From: Turnera subulata
Lineage: Eukaryota; Streptophyta; Magnoliopsida; Malpighiales; Passifloraceae
Reading direction: 5' to 3'
DNA: 64,000 nt
Assembly (NCBI GenBank): GCA_028386065.3
Contig: JAKUCV010001470.1
Span: 92,530 to 156,529 of the forward strand
The translations under genes and the position numbers were made by a program. The notes below the pieces were generated by a model. The model had not been told where the DNA came from, made no database searches, and saw only the letters and a program-made list of their open reading frames with translations. How positions within the stretch are numbered: position 1 is the stretch's first letter; every line of letters starts with the position of its first letter. Shown here piece after piece: positions 45,330 to 55,984 of this stretch.

Positions 45330-45376
45330 ATTATATATAAATAGTCGGTTGAAGAGACTTTCTGCCGATGTGGGAC
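45330..45376 (-). promoter_or_regulatory. USE plus TATA, Pol III spacing, copy 3
   Basis: GTCCCACATCG (45376-45366, minus) followed after 26 nt by TATATATAA (45339-45331). A complete match to the plant snRNA element RTCCCACATCG. Confidence 0.8.
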
Positions 45377-45574
45377 TTTTACATAAAATCATTTGTTCTA
45401 AAATAGCAATTGATAATACCGCCGAAGCTTTCATATCACTAAAGCCCGTATCACAGTCAAATAGTTTAATCAAAGAACACAACAAACATGAACAATTTTC
45501 GATTTTGTATCACTTTCATTTAATTATACTTGCTAACAATCACGATTATACAGACATTTTTACTGTTTCCTATC

Positions 45575-45680
45575 TCACACCAGATCCCCACCCTTCACGA
45601 ACTTTGTGAAAGCAAGAGGAGCCACCAAGCCCAACATTGCAAACCTACAGTTTCCCACATCCCTGCGTCAGATATTTGAA
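45575..45680 (-). pseudogene. ELIP-like last exon, copy 2
   Basis: Counterpart of 29374-29485: SDA..MW, then VGLQCW in the wrong frame instead of the NGRFAMLG motif because of one extra base near the motif, then the shared ending. The copy is decayed. It ends close to the duplicated segment that leads into Y2. Confidence 0.65.
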
Positions 45681-45706
45681 ACGGAAAATTTTATACACAA
45701 GCAGAA

Positions 45707-46265
45707 CTCCACATGCAAGAAAAACTATATAAGGGCAATACTAAAGTTCCATTAATATATAATGGTCATGAGATAATAATGCTTGCCCCACTATTTTTAA
45801 GGAGAAATAATCAAAGAAGTACTGGTCTTAGTAAGTTGTTGGGGCAAGTACCCAAACCATCGGCTCAAACACATATTATAAGTACATACCACCTAAGTGT
45901 TTCATCGTTCACTAACATAATTAAGCCCTTAATCTTCTTTTACATGGCCTTCAGAGGATGAGAAATTTGAACACCAGAATCTTGTNCTCCACATGCAAGA
46001 AAAACTATATAAGGGCAATACTAAAGTTCCATTAATATATAATGGTCATGAGATAATAATGCTTGCCCCACTATTTTTAAGGAGAAATAATCAAAGAAGT
46101 ACTGGTCTTAGTAAGTTGTTGGGGCAAGTACCCAAACCATCGGCTCAAACACATATTATAAGTACATACCACCTAAGTGTTTCATCGTTCACTAACATAA
46201 TTAAGCCCTTAATCTTCTTTTACATGGCCTTCAGAGGATGAGAAATTTGAACACCAGAATCTTGT
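45707..46265. repeat. Direct duplication across a single N
   Basis: 45707-45985 and 45987-46265 look identical (279 bases each, offset 280), separated by one N at 45986. It begins ctccacatgcaag and ends ccagaatcttgt. The second copy runs on into exon 5 of Y2, the first stops within it. A one-base gap between exact copies is typical of unmerged overlapping contigs. Confidence 0.92.
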
Positions 46266-47696
46266 GCATCACACAGCGGGCAAGTTGTGCCTGCGAATAG
46301 GAGAAACCAAATTAAAAATAAATAACATCAAGCCAGATGTTGGCAATTGTTACTTAATTAAAGGACAATCAAATACATGCAAATATGTTGATTAATTTAT
46401 ATACAAAAGGTCTAACCATTCACATACTCAAAACAAAATGTTCAGCACTGAATGCTTAACAGTTCATAATTAATAATTAAACAAGTAATTTGGTCCAGTA
46501 CTTTCCTCTTTTCAAAACACTAACCTTTTAACCCAGATCCCAGAAGAAAAAACAGAACTTAAAACAGGCATTGCGCTACACATGAAAGGCTTTATGTATT
46601 TATCAACATATTATTCTTCAACCAAAAGAAAAACATATATATTATTCATAATGTAGTATAATTAATGTGCATCACTAATTTTCAGGTTCCGGCCAAAAAG
46701 AAAAAAGAATCACTAACTTCCAGAAATGAAACTATTCAAATTCATTATTGATTATTAGAATATCATAAACAAGATGAGGAAGGAGGTAAAATAACGAAGA
46801 TGAACACATACTTAATTATATCACACAGAAGAAAATAATTAATTAGAAGATTAAAATGAAAGAAAACAAACAGTTAAGTTAGCATTACCAGATTCATAGT
46901 CTTTCAACTTGTAGCACTCCACGGTCTCGGTCTCATGATGGAAGAATTCAGAACCTTTATACTTTACAGCTCCATAAAACAGCTTGGGTTCTTCATCTCC
47001 TTGCTGGGAAGCATAAAAGTTGACATGATGCCACTTATCAGTTTCTGGATCGAGATTATCTTCCATGATGCTGTTCCCTTTTACCTCCATGCCCTCCACG
47101 TCCTCCACCACTATGAAATTAGATCCCTAAAATTTAAATTCATTAATTACATACATTCATTCATTCAAGCAATAATGAAAGATTAAAAATACAAAAGAAA
47201 GACTTCGTCCCAAACCTTTTCTCGGTTGTAGTGAGCAATAGAAAGATCAGCCGTGTCAAGGTATGATGGGCATTCGAAAGGATGTGGGTGAAAGTTGGGA
47301 ACACCGACGCCGTAGCTACTACCCCTAGTAGAGAAATTTCAAAAAAAAAGAAGAACAGAAATATTATTATTGGTCTCAATAAAATATCAACTGAAGTGTT
47401 TTTGTATTATATAAAAAGATATATGCATTTATAACAAAAGAAATTACTGAATCTTGTTGAACGGTGCCTTTAGAGCTCCACGAAACATCTCGCCACGCCA
47501 TCAACAGTTATCTGGGCCTCCTTCATGATTTGCTCATCATTGTCGCTAAAAAGAAATTGTAGTTTTTGTTGTGTAAATAATCACATCAATATAAACATTG
47601 AAAAAAACTAGGAAAACAGGAAAAAAATTCATAATCATACACTAAATAGATATACCTCATTTCTTCCCCGCTGGAATTTCCTTCATGGTGTTCCAT
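46220..47696 (-). pseudogene. DUF3615-like gene, copy Y2 (one frameshift)
   Basis: Five minus-strand exons with consistent GT/AG sites and phases: 47696-47656 (ATG, MEHHEGNSSGEEM), about 47553-47452 (EQIMKEAQITVDGVAR, then FRGALKAPFNKIQ), 47324-47216 (HPHPFECPSYLDTADL, IAHYNRE), 47126-46889 (FIVVEDVEGMEVKG, DKWHHVNFYASQQG, KLFYGAVKY, VECYKL) and 46290-46220 (TTCPLCDAQ, ISHPLKAM, stop). All joins are in frame except one missing base at about 47488 in exon 2. HYN, WHHVNF, V-E-C and C-P-L-C with HP fit DUF3615, function unknown. A single lesion beside assembly faults means the gene could be intact in the plant. Confidence 0.65.
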
Positions 47697-48386
47697 ATCT
47701 TTGTATCAGCCAATTATCTTGTGTTTTTTCCTTCTTGGTGAGAGGGGAAGTGAAATATTGCTTGAAATGACTTTTTTCTTTTTCTTGAACAATTCAGAAT
47801 GCAAGGATGGACTTAGGACTGGAACCTACACTTTTTCTCTTTTTGTCGAAATGACCTACAGTTTTTTTTTTCACATCAATGGATAAACTCAATTAGTATA
47901 TGTATATATAAAAAAAGCTGGTTAGGCATGCTTTCTTCTTTGTCCCTTTTCTCCCTCCTGTAACAACTTGCATTATTGCATTAGTACTACAATAGTGGGT
48001 AGTAGTACTATATTTGGGAGGAATTTTATGGTGGTGACTCCACAACTAGTGGAATATAAGCAGAAGTAGGACAGTACCCATTGCCTCCAATACTGAATAA
48101 ACAAAAAAGGCAAAGTTTCCTTTGGCAGTTCCCTCAATGGGTTTTTGTCCTTGACGATTTCAACAGGAATCAGGATCAATAATTTACTAACTATTTTATT
48201 TTCCCCCTTTCACGCGTTTGCGTCTTAGACCTTAGTCCTAGTCAAAATTATTTAAAGAAATGAATTTTGATACAACGACGTTTACCGGAAACACCAGATC
48301 GATCATTAGTTCATCCTCTTGCTCTAAAAAGTTTAGAGAGGAAACACCAGTAGCTTTAAGCAGGAATCAAATTTAAGTGTACAATA
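47697..48386. other. Intergenic between Y2 and CRK
   Basis: Divergent promoter region of Y2 (minus) and CRK (plus). 48020-48060 (gaattttatggtggtgactccacaactagtgg) recurs inverted at 56965-57012. No promoter could be placed with confidence. Confidence 0.4.
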
Positions 48387-49221
48387 TTGATCAATCGCAG
48401 CTCTCCAATTAATGGACTATTCCTCTTTAAGAGTACTAGTGCTTTCTTTGCCTATATTCTTGTGCACCTATTGGCCGTGGCCATTTCTCAGCCAGACATC
48501 ATTTCTCTAAGCTATGATTACAACTTTGTAGGCAATTACACCAACAACAGCATCTACCAAGCAAACCTTAACACCCTCCTGTCCTCGCTAGCTTCAGACA
48601 CCAGAACCGACTCCTCTGGTTTCTACAATCTATCTCTGGGCCAATCCCCGGACCGAGTGAACTTACTTGCGCTATGCAGAGGAGATGCTTCCATCGAAGA
48701 CTGTCGTGGCTGCATCACCAACTCCACCCGTAAAGTCTTACAAGCCTGTCCTAACCAGAAAGCAGCATTTGCGGTGTATGATCTGTGTATGCTAAGGTAC
48801 TCTAACAGATCCATCTTCGGGGTGGTTGAAACTCGGCCTCCGTTGATCTTATTTAATAGGAATAATGTTTCGGATGCGAACACGTTCAACGAAGCACTAC
48901 AGGAGTTGCTGGGTAGTCTTCGAAGCAGGGCAGAGTCAGGGGGCTCGAAATTTGCTACGGGAACAGTGAGTGCTGGGTTTGATACCATATATGGAATGGT
49001 TCAGTGCACGCCTGATTTAGATGAGCAGCAGTGCGATGATTGCTTGGTGTCTACGATTCGCCAGATTTCTGCCTGTTGTGGAGGGCAAATTCAAGACAAG
49101 ATTGGCTTGAGAATAATCAATCCCAGTTGTGGGTTTCGCTACCAAATTTCCCGTTTTTACTGTATTACGCCAACTCCGCCCCCATCATCTTCTTCCCCTC
49201 CAAATCCAATAGTTGAAGAAG
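48387..49221 (+). pseudogene. CRK ectodomain exon (two DUF26 domains)
   Basis: First exon of a cysteine-rich receptor-like kinase. Hydrophobic leader (FAYILVHLLAVAIS), then two Gnk2/DUF26 domains, each with C-x8-C-x2-C: CRGDASIEDCRGC and CTPDLDEQQCDDC; Pro/Ser linker at the end. Splice donor gaag|gtac at 49221, phase 1. There is no in-frame ATG after the stop at 48357; the nearest ATG (48412) is in another frame and would also give a hydrophobic start (MDYSSLRVLVLSLPIF), so the start is lost or frameshifted. No kinase exon follows. DUF26 receptors act at the plasma membrane in defence and stress signalling. Confidence 0.85.
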
Positions 49222-49414
49222 GTACATTCACATCTTAGATGATCATGTTCATGGTGTTCGATGTTAATGTGATTTGGTTCCTCTAATTGAATCAGTACCT
49301 GAATTTACTGGATTAAGACGAATATAATATCAATATCAGCATAACCTGATATACGAATTCAGCAACCAACTTCAATACATCTAATTAATGTAGTGCATTG
49401 ATTAATTTCTGCAG

Positions 49415-49540
49415 GAAAGAAGAGCAATAAAGCCCAAATTATCATTCTAATTGTTGTGCCAACTGCTAGCCTTGTATTACTGGTTGTCTGCATCTACCTT
49501 TTACTAAGGACGCGAAAGCGAAGAGAAATAGTACTGGAAA
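49415..49540 (+). CDS. CRK transmembrane exon
   Basis: Second exon of the CRK after acceptor ctgcag at 49414: KKSNKAQ, membrane helix IIILIVVPTASLVLLVVCIY, then RTRKRREIVLES and donor gtaag. Phase fits exon 1. The kinase exons expected next are absent; a Copia element starts 212 bp downstream and no kinase motif is found after it up to 57 kb. The remaining product would be a membrane-anchored ectodomain without kinase, if made at all. Confidence 0.8.
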
Positions 49541-49752
49541 GTAAGTGAAACTGGAATTTCTCATCCGCTAAAAGTTCTGCCTTCTTTAATTTTAAGGATT
49601 GATTTTAGTGTTTTAGGCATAGGTCGTCTACTGTGCTCTGTTTTCATTTTCCACAGAATGATATTACATCTTTGATGGACTGTCCTTTTTGTAGGATGCA
49701 CTTTCTGTAGCGTAAACTGTCTCTCTCAATTGTTACATTCTGCTTAAGGACT

Positions 49753-49937
49753 TGTTAGAGTAGGTTGTATCCAATGTACTTACAAACACTGGATTAGATG
49801 AATACTTAGAGTTAGAGTTCGTGTTGATGTACTCTTCTCCTAGATGTATCTTATCAGATGTAAATCAGCACTATATAATGGATTCCAGGCACCACAGTTC
49901 TGTGTGCCTAAGAAAGCCCTAAATAATATTCTCTATA
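49753..49937 (+). repeat. Copia (49.8-54.5 kb) 5' LTR
   Basis: 185 bp; contains ctatataatgg (TATA box) about 49871-49881. Confidence 0.93.
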
Positions 49938-49950
49938 TGGTAGCGGAGCC
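49938..49950 (+). promoter_or_regulatory. Copia primer-binding site
   Basis: TGGTAGCGGAGCC directly after the LTR, a variant of the initiator-Met site TGGTATCAGAGCC, equal to that of the chromovirus at 18415-18434. Confidence 0.75.
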
Positions 49951-49997
49951 ATTAGCCTAACCGCATTACACACAGCCTTCTTTTTTTTTTCTTCTCT

Positions 49998-50978
49998 ATG
50001 GCGAGCAGTCAAGAACCTTCTTCCGGTTCTCTCACCGGTTCCACAACGAGCCCCACTGGCTCTTCGACCATGGTTGGTCACACCAACGCCACTGGAATGG
50101 CTGTCGTACCCCCACCTATTCAAACCTTAAGCAATTCCCATCACTTTGTGTCAATTCAGTTAACCCAAACCAACTACGTTTTTTGGAGGGCCCAGATGGA
50201 GCCTTTCCTTGCCAGCTAGGGAGTCTTAGGTTATGTTACTGGGAGTTTTCCATGCCCTTCTACCACCATCATCACTGTCGCAGGCGAGATTAAAGCAAAT
50301 CCGGCGTATGCTAGCTGGATCCAGCAAGACGAGGCGATTCTCAGCAGCATCAATTCGTCTATTTCTCTTGAAGTGTTTCCAACAGTTGTTGGCAAACACA
50401 CCTCGAAAGAGGCCTGGGATGCACTTGAAACATCATTTGCTTCCCCAAATCAAGCACGACGTATGGCCCTTCACTCTGCCTTGCAGCAGATTACTCAAAC
50501 TCCGGAGGAGCCTGTTATGCAGTATTTGACCAGTGCCAAACGGCTGTCCGACGAGTTGGCTTCAAGTGGACAAGCTTTTTCTCCTATCGATTTCTAGATT
50601 TGTGTTATTCGTGGCCTCAAGCCCGAATTAAAAACTTTTGCTACCACGGTTTCGGCTAGACCGGAACCTCTCACCTTTGCTGAACTGCAGGGGGCCCTAA
50701 TGAGTTTTGAGTTTATGAATACTGACCCCCTAAAGGCTTTGTCTTTACAGTCCCCTGTGACCAATGAGCCCGCAAAGGAGGTGGCTGCTGTGAGTGCACC
50801 CACCGTGAATGTGGCTCAACGATAGCAGTTCCCTCCTGCACAACGAGGAGGCGGTGGCAGAGGCCGACGAGGGCGTGGACGAAATAACAACAACAAAAAT
50901 CAGTCCCGCCAGTATTACAATAATCGATCCTCTCGCGGCCCAGAAAATAACAGGCCTTGGTGCCAGCTCTGAGGTAAA
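49998..50978 (+). pseudogene. Copia gag with four stop codons
   Basis: One continuous frame from MASSQEPSSGSLTG, with LTQTNYVFWRAQMEPFLA, then stops at 50217 (TAG), 50595 (TAG), 50823 (TAG) and 50970 (TGA). Between them the gag fold region (AWDALETSFASPNQARRMAL, QYLTSAKRLSDEL) and an Arg/Gly/Asn-rich stretch are kept. The last stop replaces a zinc-knuckle cysteine (CQL-stop-GKMGHTAHTC). The frame is the same as that of pol. Confidence 0.9.
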
Positions 50979-53330
50979 ATGGGACACACAGCTCATACTT
51001 GCTATCACCGGAATGCGTCCTACCCTATTGCCAACACTGTCGCCTATCAGTACTCTCCTTCTCAGTGGCTCCCGGACACAGGTGCTAGTCACCATGTGAC
51101 ACCTGACCAGCATAGCCTCTCCAATTACTCCGAGTATCCAGTCCACGACTCAGTGCAGATTGGTAATGGACATGACTTGTCTGTCTCAGATGTTGGTAAT
51201 GCTCTTCTTCCCACCCCTACTCGCTCCTTGTTTATTAATAATGCCTTACATGTTCCCTCCCTCAAAAAATCCTTACTCTCTATTCAGCAATTTGCCCATG
51301 ATAATAATGTGTTCTTTGAGTTTCACCCCACTTCTTTCTTTGTTAAGGACCGAACTACCAAGAAAATAATGCTTACCGGCAGGAGTAGTGGTGGATTGTA
51401 TGTCTTCAGCCCACCAACACCTCAGGCTTTGTCTGTTCAAGGTGTTGGAGCAGAGTTGTGGCATCGCCGTCTTGGCCATCCTCATCAGAAATTTCAGCAG
51501 CAAATCTTAATGACAATAGGTTTTAATGTGTCTAGTAAGTCTCGTCTCCAGTCGTGTCTGTCTTGCCCTCTTGGAAAGTCCAGCAGGATGCATTTACCTT
51601 CCTCTTCCCATCGTTCGTCCAATCCTTTAGATTTATTATTTAGTGATGTCTGGGGACCTTCACCCTTTCCTAGTGTTACTGGTTGTCGGTACTATGTTGT
51701 TTTCCTGGATGATTTTAGTAAACATCTATGGATTTATTCAATTAAAAAGAAGTCTGATGTTTTCGATGTTTTTAAACTCTTCCAAAAAGAAGTTGAAAGG
51801 CAATTCTCCACCACGATCAAAAGCATACAAACTGATTGGGGTAGAGAGTACAGGAAATTGAATGTTTTCTTTCAATCTTGTGGCATTAAACACCGACTCC
51901 AGTGTCCACACACGCATGAACAAAACGGTTCTATAGAACGACGACATCGTCACATAGTTGAAACAGGGCTGACTCTGATGGCCACTGCAAACATTCCTTT
52001 TTTCTATTGGCATCTTGCTTTTGACACGGCTGCTTTCCTCATAAACCGAATGCCTACACGAGTCTTAGATGGGCGTACACCATATGAAATAATACACAAA
52101 CACAAGCCTGATTATAAATTTTTACGTGTGTTTGGGTCACTATGTTATCCTTATCTCAGGCCATATAACAAAAACAAGCTTGCGTATCGATCCACTCCTT
52201 GTGTCTTTCTTGGTTACAGTCTTAGTCATCATGGGTATAGGTGTCTCGATGTTACCACAAAACGACTGTACATAGCCCGTCACGTCCAGTTTTATGAACA
52301 AGTCTTCCGTTTTCACAAACAACCTTTAGAGTCTCCTAAGTCTCCAGAAAGTCTTGCTCGATGGGTGACGGTGCCACTCTCTGTATTCTTCCCACAACAC
52401 GGCTCAAGTACACAATCCACCATGACTCCACCGGCTGCGCAACCATCCAATGCTTGTGACACTTCTACCTTGAGCAGGTTTGTATCTCCCTCTCCAAGTC
52501 TCGCACAAACATCTCCACACACACCTAGTATGTCTCCATCCTCTAAAACTCCGCCTGCCTCAAGTCACACTCCTACCCAAACACCAAGTCTTATCTCTCG
52601 TCGCACTCTTACTTCTAGACCTGGCATTCTTTTTGAGTCTCCATCCTCTACAACACAATCACCTATACATCCAGAGCCTATCTTGCACAACCCTTCTCCT
52701 CCAAGAAAAATGACTCTTCGGCCGAAACCTAAACCAGTTGAGCGTTTCTCTCCTTCTAACTATCTTGTCCAGCAGCAACCAACAACTGAGCCGACATCTT
52801 TTTCTGAAGCCAATAAACACAAAGTCTGGAGGGATGCTATGAATGAGGAATTCAATGCACTGGTCAGAAATCCAACCTGGAAACTGGTGCCATATCACAA
52901 CTCAATGAACATCGTTGGCAACAAATGGGTTTACCGAATCAAGAAACACGCTAATGGTGCCCTTGAACGCTATAAAGCGCGCCTGGTTGCAAAGGGATTC
53001 CATCAGCGGGAAGGCCTGGATTACTCAGAAATATTCAGCCCAGTCGTTAAGCCTACAACCATCAGGGTTGTTCTCGGACATGCAATCTCTCTTCATTGGC
53101 CAGTGCAACAGCTTGATGTTAGAAATGCATTTCTACATGGCACGCTTGAGGAGGAAGTCTACATGGCACAGCCACAGGGATTTATTGATCGAGATAAACC
53201 TGATTATGTTTGTCGGCTAACCAAACCTCTATACGGACTTAAGCAGGCCCCTCGTGCCTGGTATCGTCGTCTCAGTGATTTTCTTGTTAGCATGGTTTTA
53301 CAATTTCCAAGTCGGATTCCTCTCTTTTAA
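50979..53330 (+). pseudogene. Copia pol: protease, integrase, RT part
   Basis: 783 codons. Protease WLPDTGASHHVT; GAG-pre-integrase ELWHRRLGHPHQ; integrase core with FSDVWGPSP, IQTDWGREY and NGSIERRHRH (DDE residues); a Ser/Pro/Thr-rich linker; RT starting WRDAMNEEFNAL, WVYRIKKHANG, YKARLVAKGFHQ, VQQLDVRNAFLHG (catalytic Asp) and KPLYGLKQAPRAWY. The frame ends by a frameshift at about 53295. Confidence 0.95.
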
Positions 53331-54334
53331 TCTATCGTCATGCAGGCCATATTGTGTACATCCTTATATATGTCGATGATATTCCTATTACTGGCAACAA
53401 TCAACCGTTTGTCAACAAAATCATATGCAGGTTGGGGGAGGCATTCGCTTTACGTAATTTAGGTTGCATGAAGTACTTTCTTGACATTGAGGCTACTTAT
53501 ACCAAGGATGGTGTCTTGTTAACTCAACAGAAATATATGCGGGACCTATTAAACAAGGCCGGCTTGACAGACTGTAAACTTGTTCAAACTCCTGCTTCGA
53601 CCACTAAAAAGCTGCTGCTTGACGATGGTTCTGACTATCCAGATGCAACCCTATATCGTCAGCTTGTCGGGTCTCTTCAATACCTAGGGCTAACGAGACC
53701 AGATATCATCTATGCTCTTGGGAAGGTGAGTCAATTTATGCATCAGACCAAAGAAGCACATTTTGTGGCAGTAAAGCGCATACTGCGCTACTTAAAACAT
53801 ACAATGGATTTGGGTCTCCATCTTTACCATCGGTCTTCTTCCACTTTTGACATATATACTGATGCTGACTGGGGTGGCAACCCTGATGACCGGAAGTCCA
53901 GGGGGGGATATCTTGTTTTTCTCGGCAGAAATTTGGTGTCCTGGGAATCAAGGAAGCAAAGGACTGTTGCTCGGTCGAGTACAGAAGCAGAATACATGTC
54001 ATTAGCTGATGGGAGTGCTGAGATGCTTTGGATTAAATCATTACTTGCAGAACTTGGGATCTCCCATTCAGTGCCGGTTCTGTGGTGTGACAATATTGGT
54101 GCAACTTACCTCAATCACAACCCTGTTAATCACATGCGCACAAAGCATGTAGAGCTAGACTATCACTTTGTTCGTGAACAGGTGGCTCAGCACAAGTTAC
54201 GAATTCAGTTTGTCAACAGTGAGGGACAACTAGCTGATATCCTAACTAAACCACTCTCTATGACTCGGTTTCAGAATCTTCGTCACAAACTGAACCTCTG
54301 CAAGCCCCCGGTTCAGTTTGCAGGGGAGTGTTAG
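53331..54334 (+). pseudogene. Copia RT end and RNase H
   Basis: 326 codons from 53354. It carries the catalytic LIYVDDIPITG, LGLTRPDIIYALGKVSQFM, RNase H DADWGGNPDDRKS, SSTEAEYM and LWCDNIGATYL, HVELDYHFVREQV, and ends QLADILTKPLS plus a short tail with stop next to the polypurine tract. Out of frame with the upstream part by the frameshift. Confidence 0.95.
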
Positions 54335-54513
54335 AGTAGGTTGTATCCAATGTACATACAAACACTGGATTAGATGAATACTTAGAGTTAGAGTTCGTGT
54401 TGATGTACTCTTCTCCTAGATGTATCTTATCAGATATAAATCAGCTCTATATAATGGATTCCAGGCACCACAGTTCTGTGTGCCTAAGAAAGCCCTAAAT
54501 AATATTCTCTATA
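54329..54513 (+). repeat. Copia (49.8-54.5 kb) 3' LTR
   Basis: 185 bp, partner of 49753-49937, followed by GGACT. Confidence 0.93.
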
Positions 54514-54518
54514 GGACT

Positions 54519-55720
54519 ACCCTCTTTTTCCTCTTTAAGACACCAAGCAAAGGCAAAACGGCTTTCGTAATTTCAGTACAGTTAGCAGCACTCCAAAAAC
54601 AGGTGGTGTAATCTGGTCCAGTTCCTTAGCAAAAGTTGCTGGATAATCTAAACTAACAAATGGAATGAACACAAGGACTATATCTTGTTCCAACTCCAGC
54701 TTCCTCACTCGCAATCCCAGCCATTCCCCACCTCGAAACTCCTCCCTACACAATCCTTCAGCCCCACACACTGCACAACACAAATGCCTCGTGAGACAAG
54801 ACCATTGCAAACACATATTGCACGAGAAGAAACACTCCACGAATTCAAAACACTGAACAGTTACTCAAGCATAGAATTAAAACCCAATTCCCATGAGGAT
54901 AAGGGCACTATGTGCATCAAACAGGAGCACTTTTACCCTTCTCCAATTACACAAACTATCAAACACCTCAAACAACACAAACTATCATAATTCATAACGT
55001 ATGGTGAATCAGTCACAATTTGGACCAGACAAAACAAAAGCCCATACACCCAATCATCACTCCTCAATATAGCCAGTTTTTTCAATAGCCCAAAACGGCG
55101 CCGACCAAATTTAAGCGCTCTCGGTTTCCAGTCCCTTAATCATATCGAGAATCAAAACAAAACCCAGAATTCAAAATCACCAAAATAAAAAAAAAAAAAA
55201 CCCACCATCAAGGATAAGAATTAACAATAAACCCTAATCCCCCAATCAATCAAAATTCAAACAACTCCAGCTCGAATACAATCAAGACGAATCAACACCA
55301 AACAGAATCCTGAGGATGCCCAATTGCATCAAAGACACGCTAAGCAATCGCCGCCAATCTGGGCTCAGGAACCGAAGATCGAAACCCAACAAAAGACCAC
55401 CCTAAAAACCCCGAGCAAAAAAATACCACGGCCATGGACAGAACATAAATTCGGCATCGTATAGATCGAACGGAAGGAGACAAACCTGAGTTATGGTAAA
55501 GAGGCTATGGGCACAGCTGTGAGATTCTAGAGAGAGAGAAAGAAGAGAGAAAAGAGAGAGAAAGAGGTCCAAGGGAGCAGCAATAAGAGAGAAGAGGAAG
55601 AAAACCCAAAGGCGGAGGCCCAAAAAAAAGAAAATTTGTAAATTTTTATTATTGCTGGTGTTGTTGTTGTTGTTGTTTTTTTTTTTTTTGAGTATTCGGC
55701 TCTCTCTAATTTTTCTTTTC
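54519..55720. other. Unassigned; possible minus-strand 5' leader
   Basis: A minus-strand frame (54840-54535, 101 codons) with GGEWLGLRVRKLELEQDIVL has no recognised family. 55470-55600 is a CT-rich microsatellite on the minus strand followed by ACTCAG|GTTTGTC, which could be a 5' leader with a splice donor. Not enough to call a gene. Confidence 0.3.
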
Positions 55721-55984
55721 CTTTGCTTATTATTCTGTTGAGATTATTACTTATTTTATCTGCTTTTTTATACAAAATAAATAAAATGTTTTTTTTGGCT
55801 TTCTGTTATATTTTGGTTGAAAATGAGAAAAGAAAAAGGAAATACGATAATAGGATGATGAAAGAGATTATCATCTTCTTTCTTGGAGACACTGCCATTT
55901 CTCGCCAACCCCCACCACCACTACCACCACACCACCACACCACCTTTCTTTTCTCTCTACCACCACCACCACACAACCTAATTT

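Larger units (their letters stand above)
42107..45700. repeat. Host duplication block B
   Basis: Collinear with block A pieces at 7070-7470, 7890-8036, 10677-11742, 21204-21430, 26750-27325 and 28993-29570. Block B lacks the LINE, chromovirus, Copia and hAT insertions of block A, so those came after the duplication (or were never in this copy). It includes the tiny exon 42316-42328, X3 and a 7SL-like locus. Confidence 0.85.
49753..54513 (+). mobile_element. Copia element (Ale-like) in CRK intron
   Basis: 185-bp LTRs (49753-49937, 54329-54513), TGTTAGAGTAGG...TCTATA, about three differences; target duplication GGACT (49748-49752, 54514-54518). The LTR ends in TA rather than CA. Primer site TGGTAGCGGAGCC at 49938; polypurine tract GCAGGGGAG before the right LTR. 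One gag-pol frame on the plus strand is broken by four stop codons in gag and one frameshift in RT. Short LTRs and domain order (protease, integrase, RT, RNase H) mark Ty1/Copia, probably the Ale group. Confidence 0.95.

Noticed and set aside
45713..46241. Two identical 82-codon genes
   Set aside because: They lie in the exact duplication around one N and overlap the intron and last exon of Y2 on the other strand.
48412..48500. ATG at 48412 as the CRK start
   Set aside because: It is in a different frame from the DUF26 domains, though it gives a signal-peptide-like start; kept only as a sign of a frameshift.
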